From NCBI GenBank assembly GCA_963782345.1, contig CAWAJF010000005.1:1-64000 (forward strand): a stretch of 64,000 nt of DNA. Reading direction: 5' to 3'. The notes under the pieces were generated by a model. The model worked only from the letters and a program-made list of their open reading frames with translations, made no database searches and was not told where the DNA came from. How positions within the stretch are numbered: the stretch's first letter is position 1; each line of letters starts with the position of its first letter. Below are positions 14,047 through 22,751 of the stretch, piece by piece. Source of the DNA: DASUPK01 sp963782345 (GTDB taxonomy: Bacteria; Actinomycetota; Thermoleophilia; Solirubrobacterales; 70-9). Both the position numbers and the translations under genes were made by a program.

Positions 14047-14433
14047 CTAGGCGAGTGCCTTGACCGCCGTGGCGGTGTCGCCGTAGAACTCCGCGTGCTC
14101 GATCTTGCCGTCGTCGACCCGGTAGAGCCAGATCGAGTCGCCGGTGAGCTCGTTGCCGCTCTTCGTCGTGCCCACGCCCTTGACCGTGACCACCACGTGG
14201 CCGCCATCGGCCTCGAGGAACTCCTGCGGCTCCGGATTGACCTCGTCGAAGTTGGAGACGAACTTGCCGATCATCTCCTTGAAGCCCTCCGGGCCGGTGT
14301 AGGTGCCGCCCCAGGGCAGGCTCTCGGGGATGACGATCTCGGCCGAGTCGCTCGTGGTCGCCGTGGCGGCGTCCATGTCGCCCTTTGCGAAGGCGTCCCA
14401 ACCGTCCTTGACTGTGTCTGCGTTTGCGCCCAT
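14047..14433 (-). CDS. SnoaL-like/NTF2-fold protein
   Basis: 128 residues of the ketosteroid-isomerase/SnoaL superfamily: an N-terminal helix (TVKDGWDAFAKGDMDAA), a SLPWGGTYTGPEGFKEMIG segment, VVVTVKGVGTTKSG and the C-terminal IWLYRVDDGKIEHAEFY strand pair. Members are small alpha+beta cone folds with diverse or unknown ligands. Cytoplasmic. SD ggagac lies before the ATG. Lies between a LEA-like protein and a peroxiredoxin on the same strand. Confidence 0.75.
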   Translation of the reverse strand: MGANADTVKDGWDAFAKGDMDAATATTSDSAEIVIPESLPWGGTYTGPEGFKEMIGKFVSNFDEVNPEPQEFLEADGGHVVVTVKGVGTTKSGNELTGDSIWLYRVDDGKIEHAEFYGDTATAVKALA

Positions 14434-14652
14434 GGTTGTCTCCTTGCGGATATAGGCGCTTCCACCGAGCCGGTGAGGTGACGCCCTTAGAGAGAGAACA
14501 CCGGCCCCGCAGTCAAATCAGTAGCCCCCATCTCGCGCCTCGTGGCGCAGAGCGCGCCGTCGGTGGCATTCCGGTGGAGGTTGAGCTTTCGGCCGCAGGG
14601 CCAGCCTCTATCGACAGTACTCCTATTGAGCGCCCGAAACGAGCGGCGCTTT

Positions 14653-15189
14653 CTACTTCGGCTGCTTCACAACCCGCATGTAAGGCAGCGGCGTCTCCCA
14701 CTCGCCGAAGAGCTCCTTCGCGTCGTCGTCCGAGATCGAGCCCGAGATGATCACGTCGTCGCCCTGCTGCCACTGGGCCGGGGTCGCGACCTTCTTGTTC
14801 GCCGTGAGCTGGAGCGAGTCGATCACCCGCAGCACCTCGTCGAAGTTGCGGCCTGTGGTCATCGGGTAGACCAAGATCAGCTTGATCTTCTTGTCCGGGC
14901 CGATCACGAAGACGTTGCGGAGCGTCTGGTTGTCGGCCGGGGTGCGCTCGGTCGGGTCGCCGGAGACGTCGCCCGGGAGCATCCCGTAGGCCTTGGCGAT
15001 CTGGTGGTCCGAGTCGGAGATGATCGGGTAGTTGGGCGCGGTGCCCTGGGTCTCCTCGATCTCCTTCGCCCACTTCTCGTGATCGTCCATGGGGTCGGTC
15101 GAGAGGCCGGCGATCTTGACGCCGCGCTTGTCGAACTCCGGCTTGATCGAGGCCATGTAGCCGAGCTCGGTGCATAGGATCGGCACCAC
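14653..15189 (-). pseudogene. 1-Cys peroxiredoxin (Prx6 type) lacking its N-terminal ~45 residues
   Basis: From CTELGYMASIKPEFDKRGVK onward this is a standard Prx6-family protein (PMDDHEKWAKEIEETQG, NYPIISDSDHQIAKAYGML, FVIGPDKKIKLILVYP and the C-terminal dimerisation arm). The normal start of the family (GDTAPDF... through FSHPADFTPVC) is missing. The frame opens at MVPILC, just before the peroxidatic Cys. The sequence upstream belongs to a divergent gene with its own strong RBS. Without the first beta strands the thioredoxin fold is incomplete, so I call it a 5'-truncated gene. A frameshift or assembly error at about 15180 is the alternative. Confidence 0.65.
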
Positions 15190-15208
15190 TCAACCGGAGG
15201 AGGAGCGA

Positions 15209-15493
15209 ATGTACGCGCGAGTGGTGAGGTTCACCGGCGTCAGCGCCGAGCACGTCGACGAGGTCGTCAAGCAGATCGAGGAGTCGGGGGGACCGCCGCC
15301 GGATGTCCCCGCGAAGGGCATCCGGATGATGTTCGACGAGTCCCAGGGCACCTCGGTCGTCGTCGTCTTCTTCGAGACCGAGGAGGACATGAAGAAGGGG
15401 AACGAGGCGCTCAACGCGATGGACGCCTCCGACACCCCGGGCACCCGGGCCTCGGTGGACATCTGCGAGGTGAAGGCCTCGATGGACGCCTGA
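15209..15493 (+). CDS. ABM-like (ferredoxin-fold) small protein
   Basis: 94 residues: MYARVVRFTGVSAEHVDEV, GIRMMFDESQGTSVVVVFF, ETEEDMKKGNEALNAMD. The YxRVV..G..(9)E start and the alternating beta pattern with a mid-protein FF strand resemble antibiotic-biosynthesis-monooxygenase-like dimeric alpha+beta barrels. A strong SD (ggaggagg) sits 6 bases before ATG 15209. Divergent from the truncated peroxiredoxin. The remnant at 42757 is the N-terminus of a protein of the same general type. Confidence 0.65.
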   Translation: MYARVVRFTGVSAEHVDEVVKQIEESGGPPPDVPAKGIRMMFDESQGTSVVVVFFETEEDMKKGNEALNAMDASDTPGTRASVDICEVKASMDA

Positions 15494-15616
15494 AACCGAA
15501 ACCGACGCTGGTCAGGCAATCCCCCTCGACTGCGGAGTGGTCACCGAGGCCTGGATCCAAACGAACGGCCGTGGGTCGGAGAACGGCGCTCGAGGACGAT
15601 CTCAGGAGCCGAGCGG

Positions 15617-17467
15617 CTAGGCGCTGACAAGCTCGAGTACGTCTTTGCCGTGACGTTTGAGGAACGATGGACCAACGCCGTGGATGCCGGCGAGGCTGTC
15701 GATGTCGCGCGGGCGCGACGCTGCGATCTCCTCAAGGGTTCGGTTGTTGGCAACGGTGTATGCAGGCTTGCCGCGCGCTGCCTTCAGTCGCCAAGCTCTG
15801 AGCGCCTCGAGCAGCGACTCGTCCTCGGGTGAGAGATCGGCCCGCGGGGAGGTGGACTTCGGGCTCCGGCGCTTCGCCTTCACCTCGAGCTCCTCCGGCG
15901 ACGGCAGCCACGACTCCGGATCGCAGACATCGCAGCACCGCCCCTCCGGCGCGCCCGGGGTCGAGTCCCCGAAGTGGTCGAGCAGGCTCCGGCGCCGGCA
16001 GCTCTCCCCGAAGGAAAACGATTCGACCGCGCGGTAGGCGCGCCAGGAGCGATCCGTCGCCGCCTTGCAGGCGGCTCGGGCGGCGGCCATGTCGATGCGG
16101 TCGTTGAAGTGGAGCTCCAGGCGGCCTCCGGGGGCGGGCTCCACTTCGAAGGCTCCGGCTCGCTCGGCGATCGCCAGCTTCACCCGGTCCTGGTCGTCGC
16201 GCGGGGTGTCGATGGTCGAGCGGCCGTCTGAGTCCGAGCCGGCCTTCAGGCGCTGGGCGTAGAGGGAGACGGATTCGGGCTCGACCTCTCGCATCTGGAT
16301 GAAGCGGACCAGGCGGCCCAGGTCGGAGCGGCCGGCCAGGAGGACGGCTCGGGCACCGACGCCGTCGCGGCCCGCGCGGCCGGCCTCCTGGTAGTAGGCC
16401 TCGACGCTCGTCGGGATCGCCCAGTGCCAGACCGACCTGACGTTGGCCTTGTCGACTCCCATGCCGAAGGCGTTGGTGGCGGTGATCACCTCGGCGTCGC
16501 CGGTCATGAAGCGGTGCTGGGCGGAGGCGCGCTCGTCCGGGTCCATGCCAGCGTGGTAGCCGGCGGCGCTCAGGCCCGCCTCGCGCAGGGACTGGGCGAC
16601 CTCCTCGGTGTCCTTGCGGGTGCCGCAGTAGACGATCGCCGGGCGGTTCTCCTCGTCGCGTAGCCCGTGGAGCAGCATCGCCAGCTTGCGCGCCTTCGAA
16701 CCCTTGCCCTCGAAGGTGACGATGTCGAAGCTCAGGTTGGGGCGATCGAAGCCCGCGCGGATCATCAGCGGGTCCTGGAGTCCGAGGCGCTCGGCGATCT
16801 CGGCGGAGACGTCCTCGGTCGCGGTCGCCGTGCAGGCCATGACCGTCGGGCGGCCGAGCCGCTCGAGCACCCGCGGCAGGCGCAGGTAGTCGGGGCGGAA
16901 GTCGTGACCCCACTCGGAGATGCAGTGGGCCTCGTCGACGGCGAGCAGGTCGACCTCGCGCTGGCCGACCGCGTTCATGAAGCCGGGCTGGGCGAAGCGC
17001 TCGGGCGAGCAGTAGACGATCCGGGCCCGGCCGTCGCGGATCTGCGCCATCGCGTCGCGCGCCACCTCCTCCGGGAGGCCCGAGGCGATCATCACCGCCG
17101 GGTGGCCGTTGGCGCTCAGCCGCCGCCACTGGTCGGCCATCAGCGCGATCAGCGGGCTGACCACGATGCTGAGCCGCTCGGAGGCGAGGCCGGGGAGCTG
17201 GTAGCAGAGCGACTTGCCGCCACCGGTGGGCATGACGACGAGGGAGTCGCGGCCGGCGAGGGCAGCCTCGACCGGCTCGCGCTGGCCGGCGCGGAAACCG
17301 TCGTATCCGAGGTGGGCGAGGAGGGCGTCGGGGTCGGGCGGGCCGTCGTAGGCGCGAACGGCCCGCGAGGGCTCGGCCTCGAGTCCCTCCAGCCCGTGCA
17401 GCGCCGCCTTCGCCTCCTCCATCTCCGGAAAAGACGCCTGCGCCAGATTCTCGCCCCGCTGGGTCAC
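15617..17467 (-). CDS. recQ: RecQ-family ATP-dependent DNA helicase
   Basis: 616 residues, 3'-5' superfamily-2 helicase. Motifs in order: FRAGQREPVEAALAGRD (Q/0), MPTGGGKSLCYQLP (Walker A), VDEAHCISEWGHDFRP (DExH and RecQ aromatic loop), ACTATAT, RPAIVYCGTRKDTEEV, ATNAFGMGVDK and QEAGRAGRDG. The RecQ zinc region is present (ESCRRRSLLDHFGD, RCCDVCDP). An HRDC domain closes the protein (LEALRAWRLKAARGKPAYTV through GIHGVGPSFLKRHG). A complete helicase for recombinational repair. GTG start. Confidence 0.93.
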   Translation of the reverse strand: MTQRGENLAQASFPEMEEAKAALHGLEGLEAEPSRAVRAYDGPPDPDALLAHLGYDGFRAGQREPVEAALAGRDSLVVMPTGGGKSLCYQLPGLASERLSIVVSPLIALMADQWRRLSANGHPAVMIASGLPEEVARDAMAQIRDGRARIVYCSPERFAQPGFMNAVGQREVDLLAVDEAHCISEWGHDFRPDYLRLPRVLERLGRPTVMACTATATEDVSAEIAERLGLQDPLMIRAGFDRPNLSFDIVTFEGKGSKARKLAMLLHGLRDEENRPAIVYCGTRKDTEEVAQSLREAGLSAAGYHAGMDPDERASAQHRFMTGDAEVITATNAFGMGVDKANVRSVWHWAIPTSVEAYYQEAGRAGRDGVGARAVLLAGRSDLGRLVRFIQMREVEPESVSLYAQRLKAGSDSDGRSTIDTPRDDQDRVKLAIAERAGAFEVEPAPGGRLELHFNDRIDMAAARAACKAATDRSWRAYRAVESFSFGESCRRRSLLDHFGDSTPGAPEGRCCDVCDPESWLPSPEELEVKAKRRSPKSTSPRADLSPEDESLLEALRAWRLKAARGKPAYTVANNRTLEEIAASRPRDIDSLAGIHGVGPSFLKRHGKDVLELVSA

Positions 17468-17567
17468 CCCGTCACCTTTGCGCAGGGCGCGGTCGGATAC
17501 CTACGTGCCGCCTACGGAGGCCGCGCGTTCCGTAGTAATCCGTCAGCGCCGTCGGGGGTTAGCGCCG

Positions 17568-18374
17568 ATGCGGGAAGCGCTGCGCGCTGCGAGTCTCACT
17601 CTCGTGCGCCTTTCTCGACTTCTGATCGTCATCGGGGTGCTTGCGGCCGGGGCGGGGTCCCTGGCCTCGGCCGCCGACCACCAGGCTTCGAAGGCGGCGA
17701 AGCACTTCAAGGTCAGCAACTGCGATTACCGCAACGATCAGGGCTGCCCGGCCGCTCCGGCGGACAACAGCTGCCACTTCAAGAAGGGCGCCCAGGACCG
17801 CGGCTGCACGCCCGGCGTCCTCAACCCCGCCGTCACCCGGTCGACGATCAAGCGGACGATCTGCCGAACCGGCTGGACCTCGACGATCCGCCCGCCGACC
17901 AGCTACACCGAGCCGCTGAAGCTCCAGGTGCTGCGCGCCTACGGCGATGGCGGGAAGTCGCCGTCCCGCTTCGAGCTCGACCACCTGATCTCCCTCGAGC
18001 TCGGTGGGGCCCCATCGGATCCGCGCAACCTCTGGCCCGAGTCGCACAAGAGCTCCTACAGGAAGGACGGGCTCGAGAACTCACTCCGAGCCAAGGTCTG
18101 CGCCGGCTCGATCACGCTCGCCAAGGCCCAGCATCGAATCGTCAACTGGCCACGGTTCGCGAGCCGGGGAGGAGGCCACGGCGGGCACGGCGGTGGAGGC
18201 GGCCACGGTGGGAGCGGGGGAGGCGGGGGAGGCTCGCTGGACAAGAACTGCTCGGACTTCAGCACCCACGCCGAGGCCCAGGCGTGGTTCGTCGGCCATG
18301 GCGGGAGCGCTTCGAACGACGTCGCCGGCCTGGACGCCGATCACGACGGCGTCGCCTGCGAGTCGCTCCCCTGA
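17568..18374 (+). CDS. Secreted HNH-like nuclease with Excalibur domain
   Basis: 268 residues. A basic N-terminus and hydrophobic run (LSRLLIVIGVLAAGAGSLA) form a Sec signal. The mature part has paired Cys residues and an HNH-type motif (FELDHLISLELGG, NLWPES) of secreted bacterial nucleases. A Gly/His-rich linker leads to a C-terminal Excalibur calcium-binding domain (NCSDFSTHAEAQAW, then DADHDGVACES). I prefer the ATG at 17568 because it begins the signal peptide. Its 3' end overlaps the convergent TetR gene by 34 bases. Probably an extracellular nutrient- or competitor-DNA nuclease. Confidence 0.85.
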   Translation: MREALRAASLTLVRLSRLLIVIGVLAAGAGSLASAADHQASKAAKHFKVSNCDYRNDQGCPAAPADNSCHFKKGAQDRGCTPGVLNPAVTRSTIKRTICRTGWTSTIRPPTSYTEPLKLQVLRAYGDGGKSPSRFELDHLISLELGGAPSDPRNLWPESHKSSYRKDGLENSLRAKVCAGSITLAKAQHRIVNWPRFASRGGGHGGHGGGGGHGGSGGGGGGSLDKNCSDFSTHAEAQAWFVGHGGSASNDVAGLDADHDGVACESLP

Positions 18375-19021
18375 ACGGCGGCTCGGGCGTCCTCGGGGCG
18401 CACCATGCTCTCCCGGATCACCCCGGCGACCACGAAGGCCGCGGTCTCCTCGGATAGGGACTCGGGGTCGATCGCCCGCTCGAAGGCCAGGCCGTTGATC
18501 ACCCCGCTGAGAGCCGCCGCCAGCTCCCCGGCCGGATGGCGCAGCTCGAGCCCACGCGCCTCGGCCGCCTCGACGAGCGGGCCGGCGATCGCCTCCCGGG
18601 CGGCGCGGCGGCGGGACTCGAACTCGGAGCGAAGCCTCGCGTTGCGGATGCCGTAGGACCAGAACTCGTAGAAGAGCAGCGGCCAGTCCTCGTTCTCCTC
18701 GATGAACGACCGAAGCCACTGCGCCACCGCGGCCTCGACCCGCTTCGGGTCGGACCAGGGGTCGGCGGGCGCCACCTCCGCGACCGCCCGCGCCTGCTGC
18801 GCGCGGCCGGCGATCTGCCGGTCGGCGAGAGCCAGGAAGAGGTCCTCCTTCCCGGCGAAGTTCGAGTAGACGGCGCCGGTGGAGTGGCCGGCCTCGCGGG
18901 CGACCTCCTCCAGGGTCGCCGCGTGATAGCCGCGGCGAGCGAAGACCCGCGACGCGGCGTCGACCAGGCGCTCGCGGGTGCGGCCCTGCTGCTCGGCTCG
19001 TGAGAGTGGTGGGCTTGACAT
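18341..19021 (-). CDS. TetR/AcrR-family transcriptional regulator
   Basis: 226 residues with an N-terminal HTH: TRERLVDAASRVFARRGYHA, TLEEVAREAGHSTGAVYSNF and AGKEDLFLAL, the standard TetR recognition-helix sequence. The C-terminal ligand-binding domain is helical and ends with a disordered tail. Divergent from a secreted protein gene, with AT-rich operator-like repeats between them, including ataatgaccattat. I infer that it represses itself and/or the secreted protein. Confidence 0.9.
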   Translation of the reverse strand: MSSPPLSRAEQQGRTRERLVDAASRVFARRGYHAATLEEVAREAGHSTGAVYSNFAGKEDLFLALADRQIAGRAQQARAVAEVAPADPWSDPKRVEAAVAQWLRSFIEENEDWPLLFYEFWSYGIRNARLRSEFESRRRAAREAIAGPLVEAAEARGLELRHPAGELAAALSGVINGLAFERAIDPESLSEETAAFVVAGVIRESMVRPEDARAAVQGSDSQATPS

Positions 19022-19055
19022 CGAGATTCCAGTTCGGATAATGTCAGTTACTCAG

Positions 19056-19069
19056 ATAATGACCATTAT
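19056..19069. promoter_or_regulatory. Probable TetR operator
   Basis: ataatgaccattat is an inverted repeat (6-bp arms, 2-base spacer). The half-site-like gataatgtcag also occurs at about 19037 and attatgtcag at 19065. It lies in the only AT-rich stretch of the 77-base divergent intergenic region. Confidence 0.55.
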
Positions 19070-19097
19070 GTCAGCAAGGATGCGAGGAGGAGAGCGA

Positions 19098-20597
19098 ATG
19101 GGCAAGGCAAGCACGGGCCGGCGCGGCGGGCGGGCGGCGCTGGCGGCGCCGATGATCGGCGCCGCGATTCTGCTGGCGACGACCGCGGGCGCCGCCGCCC
19201 AGGTCCCCGGCACGGCCGCCGTCCCCATCTCGAGCACCGCCACCTCCGCTGCGCCCTTCGCGGGCAAGGTCGCGAAGCTCCGCCCGGTCGCGCGCGGCTG
19301 GCCGACCCCGCGGAACCCGTTCCTCGCGCCGAACGGGGAGAGCAACCTGCACGTCGACGCCTACCAGACCGACGCGTACAAGCGGCCCGGCCCGCGCGGC
19401 CCGAACCTGAGCGTCAGCTCGACCCTCTTCACCCGAGCCTGCGGCTCGCTCACCTTCGATTCGCGCGGACGGATCGTGACCATCTGCATCGGCTTCGACG
19501 GCCCGGTGCTGGTCATGCTCGACCCGACGAGCCTCGAGACCCTGGCCGCGTACACGCTGCCGCCCACGCCGCCCAGCAACGGCGACCCCTTCCTGCACGT
19601 CAGCGGCGGCGGCTACTTCTACCTCGACCAGCACGACCGCGTCGTCGTTCCCACCAACGACCACCACATCCTGGTGATCGGCGAGAGCGGTGCCGCGGGC
19701 TTCTCCTTGGTCGCCGACTACGACCTCAGCCGGATCGTGCCCGCCGGGGTCGGCCTGCTCTCCGACCTGCCCGACTGGAAGGGCCACATCTGGTTCGCCG
19801 CCGAGAACGGCACGGTGGGCTGGGTCGACCGCCACAACGGCTCGCTCCACACCCGCAGGCTGGGCGGGCGGATCGCCAACTCGATGGCGACCGACGAGAC
19901 GGGCGGCGTCTACGTCGTCACCACCAAGGCCTTCTACCGGCTCGACGCGAGGAGGGGCGGGGTGAAGATCAGCTGGCGCAGCGGGTACCCGAACTCCGGG
20001 GTCCAGAAGCCCGGGCAGTTCTCCGCCGGCTCCGGGACGACGCCGACCCTGCTCGGCAAGTCCGAGGTCGCGATCACCGACAACGCCAAGCGGATGCACG
20101 TGATCGTCTACAAGCGCGGGCGCAAGGCGGGCGGCCGGGAGGTCTGCCGGCAGGGTGTGTTCAAGCGCGGCCGGTCGGACACCGAGAACACCCTGGTCTC
20201 CTTCGGGCACTCGCTGATCGTGGAGAACAACTACGGCTACACCTACCAGAACATGGAGGCCGGGAGGCTCAGCACACCGGGCCTCTCGCGCGTCGACGTG
20301 CGCCACGGCCGCTGCCGCACGGCCTGGACGAGCAAGGAGCGCGCCCCCTCCGTCGTCCCGAAGGCCTCGCTGAAGAGCGGCCTGCTCTACACCTACACCC
20401 GCCCGCGGATCGCGGACGGGAGTCAGGCCTGGTACTTCACCGCGCTCAGCCTGAGGAGCGGGAGGACCGTCTACAAGCGGCTGACCGGGGCCGGCACTCT
20501 CTACAACAACCACTACACCCCGATCTCGATCGGCCCGGGGCGCGTGGCGTACGTCGGGGTGCTCGGCGGGCTGCTGCGCCTGGCGGACAGCGGCTGA
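19098..20597 (+). CDS. Secreted beta-propeller-like protein
   Basis: 499 residues from ATG 19098 (SD aggaggag, 5 bases). Signal peptide: basic GKASTGRRGGR, then a hydrophobic run (APMIGAAILLATTAGAAAQV). The mature protein has repeating short-strand blades with Asp/Gly turns (TFDSRGRIVTICIGFDGPVL, YFYLDQHDRVVVPTNDHHIL, ATDETGGVYVVTTKAFYRL), as in PQQ- or SGL-type propellers. No catalytic motif recognised. Probably controlled by the divergent TetR gene. Confidence 0.65.
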   Translation: MGKASTGRRGGRAALAAPMIGAAILLATTAGAAAQVPGTAAVPISSTATSAAPFAGKVAKLRPVARGWPTPRNPFLAPNGESNLHVDAYQTDAYKRPGPRGPNLSVSSTLFTRACGSLTFDSRGRIVTICIGFDGPVLVMLDPTSLETLAAYTLPPTPPSNGDPFLHVSGGGYFYLDQHDRVVVPTNDHHILVIGESGAAGFSLVADYDLSRIVPAGVGLLSDLPDWKGHIWFAAENGTVGWVDRHNGSLHTRRLGGRIANSMATDETGGVYVVTTKAFYRLDARRGGVKISWRSGYPNSGVQKPGQFSAGSGTTPTLLGKSEVAITDNAKRMHVIVYKRGRKAGGREVCRQGVFKRGRSDTENTLVSFGHSLIVENNYGYTYQNMEAGRLSTPGLSRVDVRHGRCRTAWTSKERAPSVVPKASLKSGLLYTYTRPRIADGSQAWYFTALSLRSGRTVYKRLTGAGTLYNNHYTPISIGPGRVAYVGVLGGLLRLADSG

Positions 20598-20609
20598 GGC
20601 GCCGCGCGC

Positions 20610-20822
20610 TCAGTTGCCGCCGAAGATGATCGCCGCGAACATGCTGACGAATCCGAGCAGCATCCCGCCGCCGATTCGAAGCATCGTCTGACGGAGCGCC
20701 TCCATTTGGGCGGTCAGGTCGGTTCGCAGGTCGCGCATGTCCCGGTCAACGCGATCAAAGCCGCGGCGCATCTCGAGCGCGAGGTCATCGAGTCGCTCGT
20801 CGGTCCAGCGTCTGCGCTCCAT
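20610..20822 (-). CDS. Small coiled-coil/TM protein (WTDERLDDL family, copy 1)
   Basis: 70 residues from ATG 20822: RRRWTDERLDDLALEMRRGF, then heptad-patterned DRVDRDMRDLRTDL and a C-terminal transmembrane helix (MLRIGGGMLLGFVSMFAAII). A TATCCT hexamer lies 9 bases before the ATG, suggesting a leaderless mRNA. A paralogue lies at 24542 with the same layout. The pattern resembles DUF1640-like membrane-anchored coiled coils. Role unknown. Confidence 0.7.
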   Translation of the reverse strand: MERRRWTDERLDDLALEMRRGFDRVDRDMRDLRTDLTAQMEALRQTMLRIGGGMLLGFVSMFAAIIFGGN

Positions 20823-20853
20823 CGCCGTCCCAGGATAATCGCCGGAACCCGGC

Positions 20854-21279
20854 TCAGCCACGGGTGGCTTTGACCCGCTCCACGATGGTGTGCGCCCGCC
20901 GCGAGATCCCGGCCGGCGTGTAGCGAAACGGGCGACGCTTCCCGCGGTGGTACGGGAAGCTCGAGCTCTCGCGCGGGGCGAGCGTGAGGTCGATGATGCG
21001 GCCGGCCGGATCTACCAGCCACCAGTGGCTCTTGCCGCGGTACTTCAGCTGCATCGGCCGCAGGCCGGCCTCGTAACCGCCGGCGAGGTGGAAGTAGGCC
21101 TCGGCGGCGACGTAGGCGAAGCCGTCGAACCGCCCGAAGCCACTTCGGTACCGATCCTGGGCGAGCTCCTCGGTGAGCACGGCCTGGGCCTCCTTCTTGA
21201 GCTTGTCCGCGGGCGCCAGGCGGACCTTGGCCCGCCCGGCGCCCGCGGAGGGCCTGCTCTTCGGACGGGAGGGACTCAC
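20854..21279 (-). CDS. Conserved hypothetical protein
   Basis: 141 residues. A basic N-terminal tail (SRPKSRPSAGAGRAKVRL) precedes a compact domain: VLTEELAQDRYRSGFGRFDG, AYVAAEAYFHLAGGYEAGL, MQLKYRGKSHWWLVD, GRIIDLTLAPRESSSFPY. It looks like a real soluble protein with conserved aromatic and His residues (KSHWW, FPYHRGKR) that I cannot assign to a described family. Confidence 0.6.
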   Translation of the reverse strand: MSPSRPKSRPSAGAGRAKVRLAPADKLKKEAQAVLTEELAQDRYRSGFGRFDGFAYVAAEAYFHLAGGYEAGLRPMQLKYRGKSHWWLVDPAGRIIDLTLAPRESSSFPYHRGKRRPFRYTPAGISRRAHTIVERVKATRG

Positions 21280-21321
21280 TGCCGCTCCTAAGGGAGCGGC
21301 GGCTGAAGTTCTCCCCTCGGC

Positions 21322-21522
21322 TCAGCGGGTCTGTGCGGAAAGCGGGTGACCGTTCATCGGGCGGGTGTGCTGCTCGACCATCACCCGGAAAGCGTCCGTG
21401 GCCTGCGGGCCCCAGAGGGCGGAGTAGCAGGGGGAGCAGAGCAGCTCGCCGGCCGGCGTCTGGTGGCCGTTGGCGTAGATCTCGGCCAGGCATTGGGCGC
21501 AGTGGTGTCTCACCTCATCCAT
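21322..21522 (-). CDS. Small zinc-ribbon-like protein
   Basis: 66 residues from ATG 21522. Two Cys pairs, HHCAQCLAEIYANGHQTPAG and LLCSPCYSALWG, form a treble-clef or zinc-ribbon spacing; the rest is a short helix and tail. The longer upstream frame (to 21675) looks non-coding. Function unknown, probably zinc-binding and interacting with nucleic acid or protein. Confidence 0.55.
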   Translation of the reverse strand: MDEVRHHCAQCLAEIYANGHQTPAGELLCSPCYSALWGPQATDAFRVMVEQHTRPMNGHPLSAQTR

Positions 21523-21607
21523 ATCGGCAAGCGAGGCGGGGATTCTTGAGCGTCCTGGACGGAGGATCCCCGATTGCCGACCGGACGGCTTGGGTAGGGT
21601 GGCCTTC

Positions 21608-22600
21608 GTGGAATTCCGCAAGCTCGGCGATTCGGATATCTCGGTCTCCGAGATCTCTCTCGGCTCCTGGCTCACCTACGGCGCCGGGGTGGAGCGCGAG
21701 CACACCGAGGCCTGCACGAAGGCCGCCTTCGAGGCGGGGATCAACTTCTTCGACACCGCGAACGTCTACGGCGGCGGCGCGGCCGAGACGGCGTGGGGAG
21801 AGGTCCTCTCCGGCTTCAAGCGCTCGGACTACATCCTCGCCACCAAGGTCTTCTTCCCGATGTCGGAGACAGACCGCGGCCTCTCCCGCGAGCAGATCCA
21901 CAAGCAGATCGACGCCTCGCTCGAGCGCCTGCAGACCGACTACGTCGACCTCTATCAGTGCCACCGCCCCGATCCGGAGACCCCGATCGAGGAGACGATG
22001 GAGGCGCTCACCGAGGTCTGCGAGGCAGGCAAGGCCCGCGAGATCGGCTTCAGCGAGTGGACGGTCGAGCAGGCCCAGGCCGGGCTCGACGTCCCCGAAA
22101 CGAAGGACTGGGTCTCATCCCAGCCTCAGTACAACATGATCTGGCGCGCCCCCGAGGCCGAGCTGATCCCCTTCTGCGAGGAGCACGGCATCTCCCAGAT
22201 CGTCTGGTCGCCGCTCGCCCAGGGGGTGCTGACCGGCAAATACAAGCCGGGCGAGCCGCCGCCGGAGGACTCCCGCGCGGCGTCCGAGGCGATGAACTGG
22301 GCGATGGACCGCTACCGCGACGACACGCTGCTCGAGGCGGTGCAGGGCCTGCGATCCGTGGCGGAGCAGGCCGGGCTGGAGATGGCCCAACTCGCGCTGG
22401 CCTGGGTGCTGCGCCAGGAAAACGTCGCCTCGTGCATCATCGGCGCCTCGCGGCCCGAGCAGGTCTTCGCGAACGTCGAGGCCGCCGGCGTTGAGCTCAC
22501 CCGCGACACCCTCGACGCGATCGACCTGGCGCTGGAGGGCGTCACGGTCGAGGGACCACGACTGGCGAACTTCGTCCAGGAGGGCGTCACTCACCGCTAG
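21608..22600 (+). CDS. Aldo/keto reductase (voltage-gated K channel beta-subunit-like)
   Basis: 330 residues, NADPH-dependent oxidoreductase (AKR, TIM barrel). FRKLGDSDISVSEISLGSW at the N-terminus; catalytic Asp and Tyr in GINFFDTANVYGGGAAE; Lys in YILATKVFF; His in LYQCHRPD; cofactor segments SQPQYNMIWR and WSPLAQGVLTGKY, and the C-terminal CIIGASRPEQV. GTG 21608 is chosen because homology begins there and TAGGGT ends 8 bases before it (leaderless). The substrate is not predictable. Confidence 0.9.
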   Translation: MEFRKLGDSDISVSEISLGSWLTYGAGVEREHTEACTKAAFEAGINFFDTANVYGGGAAETAWGEVLSGFKRSDYILATKVFFPMSETDRGLSREQIHKQIDASLERLQTDYVDLYQCHRPDPETPIEETMEALTEVCEAGKAREIGFSEWTVEQAQAGLDVPETKDWVSSQPQYNMIWRAPEAELIPFCEEHGISQIVWSPLAQGVLTGKYKPGEPPPEDSRAASEAMNWAMDRYRDDTLLEAVQGLRSVAEQAGLEMAQLALAWVLRQENVASCIIGASRPEQVFANVEAAGVELTRDTLDAIDLALEGVTVEGPRLANFVQEGVTHR

Positions 22601-22634
22601 CCGGCCGGAGCCGCGCGCCTTTCGATTCCGGAAT

Positions 22635-22672
22635 TTCTACGGATGCGGCACAGCCCGCGGCCGACTTAGGGT
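22635..22672 (+). promoter_or_regulatory. Shared promoter motif, copy 1
   Basis: ttctacggatgcgg, 18 bases, then tagggt followed by tgcgc. The same two blocks with the same spacing occur at 27680-27717 before a LivK-like gene. Here it lies about 80 bases before the membrane-protein gene. Confidence 0.45.
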
Positions 22673-22751
22673 TGCGCAGTCGGCGTGGCCTGCGGAGGGG
22701 CGCATGGGTAGGGGGCTCGCCTGGGAACCCACAACCTAAGGAGAGAATGTC

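Noticed and set aside
16667..18457. 596-codon plus-strand open frame across RecQ and the secreted nuclease
   Set aside because: Antisense to RecQ and out of frame with the nuclease; no motifs; Arg/Gly/Pro-rich shadow.
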